From: Rhodeus uyekii
Lineage: Eukaryota; Chordata; Actinopteri; Cypriniformes; Acheilognathidae
Direction: 5' to 3'
Length of the DNA: 64,000 nucleotides
NCBI GenBank assembly: GCA_037043235.1
Contig: JAWRVZ010000039.1
Span: 310,001 to 374,000, forward strand
The notes beneath the pieces were generated by a model. That model saw only the letters and a program-made list of their open reading frames with translations. It made no database searches and had not been told where the DNA came from. The position numbers and the translations under genes were made by a program. Each line of letters opens with the position of its first letter. Position 1 is the first letter of the stretch. This document shows, piece after piece, positions 56,895 through 64,000 of this stretch.

Positions 56895-57214
56895 CAGTGT
56901 TTTTCAACTTTTTTTGGGCCACGGTACATATTTTCATTTTAAAAAATCACAAGACACACCACCAACCAAAGATGCTAAAAAATAATTGCGATACTTGGTT
57001 GTTGACAGTTGGGGGGGTCGCGATACTCGGTTGTTGATAGGGGAGGGGCGATACTCTGTAGTTACCTGCTCTCCACCAAAGCTACAGCGCCACTGCCGCT
57101 TGCAGCTGCTAAATTTCTTTTTTTTTTTTATTGCGTGAAATTGAATAATTTTCCACGGCATACCTGACGATCTCTCGCGGCACACTAGTGTACCGGGGAA
57201 CACTGGTTGAAAAA
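56895..57214. mobile_element. 320-bp hAT-type MITE
   Basis: The left end is CAGTGTTTTTCAACTTTTTT then GGGCCACGGTAC. The right end is CGCGGCACACTAGTGTACC and then GGTTGAAAAACC, an inverted relative typical of hAT MITEs in vertebrates. A GGTTGTTGACAG/GGTTGTTGATAG pair with ..GCGATACTC forms an internal duplication. The exact right terminus and the 8-bp duplication are eroded. Confidence 0.75.
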
Positions 57215-57231
57215 CCATTATGAAATGTTGG

Positions 57232-57414
57232 TAGTACTTTATTTTACAGCCCTGTTCTGTATGTTCATACTATGTACTTAGTATAGCGATTACAATAACT
57301 GGGTTATAACTAGGTAATATACCTGGAAGTTTAACCCATGTAGTTACCTTATTTTACCAGTACTTTCTTAGGTAACTACACTGTAAGTACACATACTGTA
57401 AAATAAAGTGTAAC
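57232..57414. mobile_element. 183-bp MITE (TACTTTATTTTACAG ends)
   Basis: The left end TACTTTATTTTACAG and the right end CTGTAAAATAAAGTGTA are inverted copies. The interior GTTATAACTAGGTAATATAC and TAGTTACCTTATTTTACCAG is typical of a widespread fish MITE. Confidence 0.8.
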
Positions 57415-60327
57415 CGAAATACTTTTAAAAAGCATCTCACAATTTGCAAAACAAAAGAATGTCTCGCTATATTCTTTGCCTGACCTTACCTTGGGAGATT
57501 TGTCACAACTTTGAGATTCAGACTGAGCTCTGTTTTGAAAAGAAGAATCCTCATGTCTCACAGGCTCAATGTTAGCAATACAAGTGGCAGTCTTTTGTAG
57601 CCAGAGATGAAAGATTCATCAGACACGGATGGAAGAGAAAAAACTGCCAAATTCCTAAACTAGAAATCTCAAACATTTCATTATTTATTGAAATCAGAAT
57701 GAAGGTGAATGGCTTTTCCTTTCTCTCTTTATATTCGTGCACCCCACATGAAAGTCAGAGGCAGAGTTTACGTTTATTTCTTGAAGGGATAGTGAAGGGA
57801 AGTGACCCATTTCCCTCAGTGTACCTGTTCAATGGCAACACATCAGTGAGAAAAGCAATCAATTATTTAGCACTGTCAGATCATAAAGGGAAAGTGGAAA
57901 GGGGTTTCAAATGAGTTATAATTACTGTGGTTGCATTTTTGATCTAAAACTACCAGGGTGTTAATCTCTCTGCAGCATTACAGATCTTCCTATACGATCA
58001 CATGCAATGCTTTAAGGCAAGTTTAACCATTATTATGTTCTTTATAACCAAGACATGAGTCCTCCAATTGGTTGCTCATCTGGTGCATCGCAAACATTTA
58101 ACAATTTGCCTTATGTTCACATTCATTTTATGAACATGTTTCAGTCAGAAAAGCCATTACATTATTCCAAGCCCAATCTGACAGAAATGTCTGTGCTGTC
58201 TTGTCTTTTAATAGATCACAAATCTGAATTAAATCAGCTCTTCTCATTAGAAATTAATTTTTAATTACTCTGAATTGTCTTATTACCAGAAGTTCTACAT
58301 TGCATCCCTAACTTCTATAATTATATGTCTAATTTTATGTGTTTTATATAACATTATATATGTTCATCGAGTATTATAGTTGCCTGACTATAATTTGATA
58401 AACTGGCTGTATTGCTCTATTACCCCAGATTCAGTGGCAATAAACTTTCCCTAACCTTAGTTTTTTTCCGGCGCCATAAAATATGATTCACTGAGAACTG
58501 TGGGCTTTGCTTGAGGATAAAACATTATATATATTACACTGTCTTCTGTAGATCTCTTCATAGCAAAAAGGAACTCATTTCATAATTGATTAACTTCAGA
58601 CAGTTATTATACTGAACTGAATCAACACTAAAGTAACTTGAGCTGAAAAATAACAGTATTGTCTTTTTAGAGCAGCTTTACAGCAGAATTTGAAGTGGTC
58701 TCATATTTGATGAAGCTTGCATGATTGATCATTATTTTCCTGTTTTCCTATTTTACAGTGAAGCTGCTTTGAAACACTCTGCATTGTATAAAGTACTATA
58801 TAAAAAGGTTGACCTGACTTTAGATTTTTTGGGATGTACAAGAATCTCATATAGTGGTTTACTCAGGAGGGAAGATATTTTTTTGCTCGATGACACTGTT
58901 TCCTAAGCCATAGCTCACAATAATAGGCTCTATTTATCATTAAGCACCCTCATTAGATGATATTATGAAATATAAGGGTGACAACAGTCTGCATCTATGT
59001 ATATTGCAATCTACACTGACACTCAGACAATATAAATGCTCCACATTTTCCACATTATGGACCTTTTGGAAAACTCATCACACTGTAACTATGCTCGCAA
59101 ATAATCCAACTGCTACTGATTCTCGTGATTAAATTTCCTCATGACTTTCCGCCACAGCAGGGTGGGTTGGCCCTGGATGGAATTGGAGATCAGAGGAGCG
59201 AGACCTTAATAATAGATCCCATCCATTTACAGCAATTGATCGCAATTTTTTGTTCTATCTAGAGTAAATACAATGTGTGTTAACTGACCTTAAACTTTAG
59301 TATTTCTCTGCAATACATGCTTTAGAAACAGAAAATATTCTTAAATCATCAATTAGAGATCAAAGGAATGTTAATTTAAGGTCATGGAAGGATATATTCA
59401 TATTTCAAATATTTTTTAACTTTCTAAATAATCTTTTAATAATTGTCTTAAGTAACACTTGCTTGTTTAGCCAATTACATACAGGAAAATACATATTTCT
59501 TATTCAGCAAATTTTTAATAATAATTTGATCTTGTAATATTAACTTATTCATTGTATTAACACAAGTGTAACAAGTTATTTTATTATTAGATGCCTGACA
59601 ATACGCAGAATAGAGAGTTTTCACATTTTTTGTAAAGACATACAGGCTTTGAAAATGAATTTTCATCTTTAGGTGAACTTTGTTGTTAATAATTTTACCA
59701 CACTGCAAACATGACAGAAAACGAAAACAGCAGCTAGAAAAAGTCATTAAACTCCACAATAACCCAATGCATTCTATGTACTCTTAAACATTTGATTCAA
59801 AGTAATTTGACTCAAAACGTCCAACATACTAATAAAATGTAATAGAATTATTTTTACCATTCTTTTTTCACAGAAAAAGTAACTCAGAGGGAGCAGAGGC
59901 CATGATGGGTATTATGTGTGTCTGATTAAATCTGTTGTAGCTACAACCTTTGGCACAGGAGGGCACTTTGTTTTTGCAGTAGCATTTGCGTTGATTCGAG
60001 TGACCTTTTGTAATAAATAACAATGCCTACCCAGATCTGGCACTGCCCAATGTTTATCTACGGTATTCGGACCATGAGAGCAGCATCCGTGAAAAAGGCC
60101 AAATGTTTCTAATGAGCTCTCAAGCTTGATAAGTGCGGACACTCGGCCCATAGTGAACATAACGAGGACTGGGGAATGCAAGTTGACAATGTTAAATGAG
60201 CAAGCAAACACAATCACTGTGTAAAACAAAAAACAAAAGATGCCACATTGTTGTAAATGTTGACTCTAGGTGAAAAATGGGGACATTTTTGTTTTGTTTT
60301 GTTTTATTTTTCTTGATGGCAATGCAA
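57415..60327. other. Non-coding; repeat-free block 59.9-60.2 kb
   Basis: No gene or repeat family was recognised in most of this stretch. The block 59900-60210 has balanced composition and no repeats. Frames of up to 105 codons have no domain. Confidence 0.4.
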
Positions 60328-60417
60328 AGGAGGTGGGTAGTCATTTGTCCAGGATGTGATGAGTACATGTACTCCTGGAGTTCTTGGAGTTCCACTTTCT
60401 GTGTTACCCACCACTGT
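60328..60417. repeat. Possible small hAT-like foldback
   Basis: GGAGGTGGGTAGTCA on the left and TGTTACCCACCACTG on the right are partial inverted copies. The centre contains the perfect palindrome GAGTACATGTACTC at 60361-60374. No target duplication was established. Confidence 0.3.
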
Positions 60418-61254
60418 TTTAACTCATCCACCTGTTATCAATTAATTATCATCCATTTTGCTTTAGGATAGAGAGCAAATGAGATCAGGCTATGGGAGAG
60501 AGAGAGAGAGAGAGCCCTGGGAAACGCTGTAGTCAGGCAGAGAAGTAGAATGAATGAAATAAGTGGAGTGTGTACATACTGGCTGTTTGAGAAGGATCAA
60601 ACAGTGCATCCTGAAAAGAAGGATATATGTCTGTATACCAAGCGGGCAGTTGGATCAGGCTGAAAATCATCTGTACAGAGAAAACGCATGCGGTACGCAG
60701 TACCACCCACCAATAAAGAGAACAGAACTCCGAGGGCACTGGGGGCCAATAGGAGGGCAATAAAGACTAACACGCTCTGCGCCCAACTGCCTGTGAGTCA
60801 TATGCCAGACAGAGAAGCCAGGAGGGAACGAGAGGGAGCAGAGCAAAATGACAGCGAAGAAAAGCGCAACTCGGGCGGAATGAGCCGGGTACTTGAGAGC
60901 AGGGCTGATTTAAATAGCATAGGCTTTGATGAGATAGGCAGTACCTTGCTCTCGGCCCTATCAGAGATATTTACAGACATCCGGAAAACTCACTTGCTGC
61001 ATGTTGGAGGCATATAAATATTCTGCACAGTCATTGAAGCTAAAACCAGTAAATCCAGACAAGGTGTTTTATACATAGGAAAGTTCAGTATGTGTTGTGA
61101 TAAAATATTAAAGTAATTAATTAACTAATTGTGCTGTGCTAAATTATATTTTAATTAAAATATAGTTAATTGATAAAATAAAAAAATAAAAAATCTATAT
61201 ACATTACAGCAAATTTTTAATTTAATTTTTTTTTGTATAACTGTTTAATATTTT
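60418..61254. other. Candidate regulatory or transcribed block 60.6-61.02 kb
   Basis: GC-richer than its surroundings. Two CCAAT words (60710 and 60747 regions) precede an open frame with GGMSRVLESRADLNSIGF and EIGSTLLSALSEIFTDI, ending at 61017, next to CATATAAATATTC. The peptide is not recognised, so this may be a promoter, an untranslated exon or conserved non-coding DNA. The 61100-61250 part is AT-rich with a 20-bp perfect palindrome TATATTTTAATTAAAATATA at 61145-61164. Confidence 0.3.
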
Positions 61255-61410
61255 TGTGGAAACCATGCTACTTTTTGAGAATTCTTTGATGAATAGACAG
61301 TTCAAAAGAACAGCATTTAATTGAAATAGAAGTCATTTTTAACATAAATGTCTTTACTGTTAGTTTTGATCGATTTAAAGCATCTTTATACATTTATTTT
61401 TCTAACTTTT
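61255..61410 (-). repeat. Family R fragment, minus strand
   Basis: The minus strand reads AACAGTAAAGACATTTATG, AAATGCTGTTCTTTTGAAC and CTATTCATCAAAGAATTC, which align with 38155-38395. Confidence 0.8.
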
Positions 61411-62013
61411 TTAACATCAAACTTTAAATGGTAGAGTATTTTCCTACATTAAAAATAATAATATTGCATTGCATTATTTGTGCATGGATGAAAATGGGAG
61501 TTTCTGAATTCAAATGAATTTTGATGTTTTTGAGGAACATTATGTAAAATGTTTGGAAATAAAGATTAAGATTTCTAGACTATATACTCAAAGTTTCAGG
61601 CAGAGATGGAAAAAACTGACATGAAACCCTTTAGACTTGCAGTCAATTGACTTGACAATGATCTTAAAATACTTTTCCCCCCGAAACTTTGACGAAGTTG
61701 TCGAAATTTCTAGTGAGGAAAATGCTATTTTTTATATCGTTTGATATTTTTTCCTACATCAAAATATTAGTTGAAATATACCTACAGTACAAAATATAAA
61801 AACTGTCTGAAACCAACATGAATACAATTGTAACATTTCTTAGAATTTAACTTCTTTTTTTACACTAGATTTTTAAAAGACTTTTCCTTTGCATATTCTT
61901 GTATGGTTTTATTTGTCAGACAAAGTGTGGTTATTTCTAAGGAACCAGGGATAACATGAATACGCTCTCTTGACCTTTCGTGCAATTGCTGTGCTCTTGA
62001 GTAACTGCATCAG
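61411..62013. other. AT-rich non-coding
   Basis: AT-rich sequence without a recognised repeat. A modest pyrimidine content precedes the candidate exon. Confidence 0.4.
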
Positions 62014-62226
62014 GCAAACATGGCAGAAGTAATGCCACCACTGACATTGCCTACTCAAAACAGTTTCCCTAACACACTGACTTTGACATCTATTACAGAC
62101 AGATTCCCTGAAGAGATGAAACCCATTGTGACCCCACTAGAAAATTTCCATAGTAACATCTGTACAGACGAGACTGTAGATCCTCATCATCCGCTCCACT
62201 ACCTCCACAGTCACTTCCCAGTGCAG
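62014..62226 (+). CDS. Candidate protein-coding exon, function unknown
   Basis: An acceptor-like CATCAG ends at 62013, and a canonical donor GTGCAG/GTAAAG lies at 62226/62227. The 213 bp between are open in one phase-0 frame of 71 codons with the ATG at 62020 in a good start context (AAC before it, G after it). The peptide includes MPPLTLPTQNSFPNTL, TDRFPEEMKPIVTPLENF and DPHHPLHYLHSHFPVQ. It has no signal peptide, membrane segment or family motif I recognise. It may be a first coding exon (an in-frame TAA lies at 62002-62004) or an internal exon. Composition differs from the AT-rich flanks. Without conservation or RNA evidence it could be chance. Confidence 0.35.
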
Positions 62227-63211
62227 GTAAAGACAAGAGAACCGAGAACTGAAGTTTTTTTCATTTTTTTTTTCAGTGAGTATGTGTGTGTCTTTGAAGA
62301 TAAATACATACACAAAGAAAGTGATAAACTATTTTGCTTGCGTCATATATAAGAAAAAAACTCAATACAACTAAAAAAGATGAAAAACACCTTTCAACGC
62401 AGACCAGCAATTAATAAAATCGAATAACTATATATATTTACAAAGTTAAAAGTTGGTAAGAGTTAGAGTTTGTTGTTTGTAGGAAATTAATACTTTTATT
62501 CAGCAAGAACGCTATAAATTCCATCATAGAATCACTGTAATAAATTATATATTTGAATAGAAAAATCATTTTAAATTGTAATAATACTATTGATTTTACT
62601 ATTTTACTATTACTATTGACTATTGATAAATACTATTTATTTACTATATTTCCCATCAAATAAATACATATGGTATGGAATATGATGTCAATGAGAAAAA
62701 AAAGTGATATTTTTTCTGCTTAAAATTGGATACTATGACAATACAGTATTAATAAACATTCTTAATTATTTTTAAATGTATTTATTTATTAAAATTTAGT
62801 TTCATCAAGGCAATATTGTACCATTACAGACATATTGAAACAGTTGACATTTTCATGCAGAAAAAATAAACATATTTATTGAAAACATCAGATTTACATC
62901 CTGCATTGTCATAATACAGAATGTGCAGATGCAGTATATGAATTACCATTCTTATAAGTTCAATACAAAATCAGGCAAAAATCCAAATGGACATAGATCT
63001 CTTTTCCTTACAAATAAAAATGTTTGTATTCCAACCTAGTATGCCTGATATGGCCTTTTGCGATTCCTTACGGTGCAATGTTTTCTTGAGGCAACACACA
63101 GGTGATGTATTTGATATATGTAAAGGTTTTTGATAAGAAAAATAAATTTAATATGTTGTGGGTGATTATCTGGTAATTAAAATGCAACTATATAAAAAAT
63201 AATACCTCTGC
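62227..63211. other. AT-rich non-coding with a family R trace
   Basis: A short family R trace lies at about 62483-62520 (AATTAATACTTTTATTCAGC). The rest is AT-rich, with no gene. Confidence 0.4.
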
Positions 63212-63290
63212 ACAAGTGTTGAAGGGGGAGAGCCCTCTTCATTGATTAGTATTTTTTATATGTATTTATATATGTTTGTATGTATGTATG

Positions 63291-63339
<49 letters not shown>

Positions 63340-63376
63340 CTAATCATTGAAGAGGGCTCCCCCCTTCAACACTTGT
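63212..63376. mobile_element. Foldback MITE with about 45-bp arms and TA-rich core
   Basis: The left arm ACAAGTGTTGAAGGGGGAG, GCCCTCTTCATTGATTAGTA is nearly the exact inverse of the right arm TACTAATCATTGAAGAGGGC, CCCCCTTCAACACTTGT. Only a few differences lie in the G run and one base of ATTGATT. The core is a TATG/TGTA run followed by about 38 bp of pure TA (63295-63332). Confidence 0.85.
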
Positions 63377-64000
63377 ATATATATTTATATATATATATGT
63401 CTAAAGCTTCACCTTTAAGCTAAATGTCATTACTTTTTACATATACACAGGCACATTGGGCTGAGGACAGTGTATTACACCAGACTAACATTTTGGATTA
63501 GCGGTCTAAAATAGCACACTGGATCTGAATGTTCTGTCATTTTATTTTGTCCTTCTCCTAGAAGTGCCTGGAGGATGAGGGACTAGGTACATGGAAAAAG
63601 TATTTAAGCATGACAGAGAACTGGGAATTGCTTAAAGCTGCAAAAATACTGCTCTCAGAAGCCCTTTTGCTCAGCGCCTCTGAGTATGTGTGTGTCTTCG
63701 TTGACCTGAGATGAATCCATAAATATTTGTAACCCTGTTTTAAATTTGCACATTTACATTTATACATTACGCTTCCTTGAAGGAATGCTGCTGCATGACT
63801 TTTTATGCAAATTTAATATCCCTTAATTATAGGGGTGCACTATGCGACTACAAGGAGGTGGTTCAAGGGGTATTGGCAGTCATATGTGGCGAGTTTGCAC
63901 AGTGTTGCAGGGCTGATTTAGATGCTAATGCTAAATGCTAATCAGCCAGGCAGCTGTACGTCTGAAGATATCTGAAATTCCCAATCTTTTAAGAGGCAAG
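63377..64000. other. Non-coding, nothing firm
   Basis: A TATA run at 63376-63398, then single-copy-like sequence. No gene was recognised up to the window edge. Confidence 0.4.

Overview
The window looks like teleost fish nuclear DNA, most likely from a cypriniform (carp, zebrafish or loach relative). It has no bacterial-style gene organisation. It carries several fish Tc1/mariner families, tRNA-derived SINEs whose tail contains TCTGCCAAATG, a V-SINE/CR1-tail type element, TTAA-flanked MITEs, hAT and Tigger derivatives, and long GT, ATCT and AG microsatellites. Family names come from recalled consensus sequences and from alignments between copies inside the window; no database was searched.

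No complete protein-coding gene can be supported. Most open frames are short and have no recognisable domain. The recognisable proteins are all broken transposases: five Tc1-like families (14.5-15.4 kb; 21.9-22.9 and 34.1-34.6 kb, one family; 30.4-31.5 kb; 43.2-43.8 kb; 47.5-48.6 kb) and one internally deleted Tigger/pogo element (33.3-34.1 kb). The best candidate host exon is 62014-62226, an open 71-codon stretch with an acceptor-like AG and a canonical donor. A weaker terminal-exon candidate follows a long pyrimidine tract at 38.6 kb. The window therefore reads as a long intron or an intergenic desert.

Layout: 0-12 kb is mostly single-copy sequence with one 649-bp MITE. 12-31 kb holds two copies of a Tigger-like MITE (12.1 and 26.0 kb), a complete-ended Tc1 relic, two SINEs, a SINE nested inside a Tc1 relic, and a Tc1 relic abutting a (GT)31 tract. 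31-38 kb holds the deleted Tigger and a Tdr1-like fragment. 38-50 kb has many fragments of one abundant AT-rich family (called family R here), a repeat starting with CCTCGGTTCCCTGAG, two more Tc1 relics, a 48-bp perfect palindrome and a SINE running into an ATCT array. 52.6-57.4 kb is a dense cluster of small non-autonomous DNA elements. 57-64 kb is mostly single copy and contains the candidate exon and a long-armed MITE at 63.2 kb.

The elements do not form a pathway. Their relations are historical: nesting, internal deletion, frameshift and CpG decay. I did not find an undescribed functional system. The items most worth testing are the candidate exon, the NRF1-like sites shared by two MITE copies, the nested SINE insertion and the Tigger deletion derivative.
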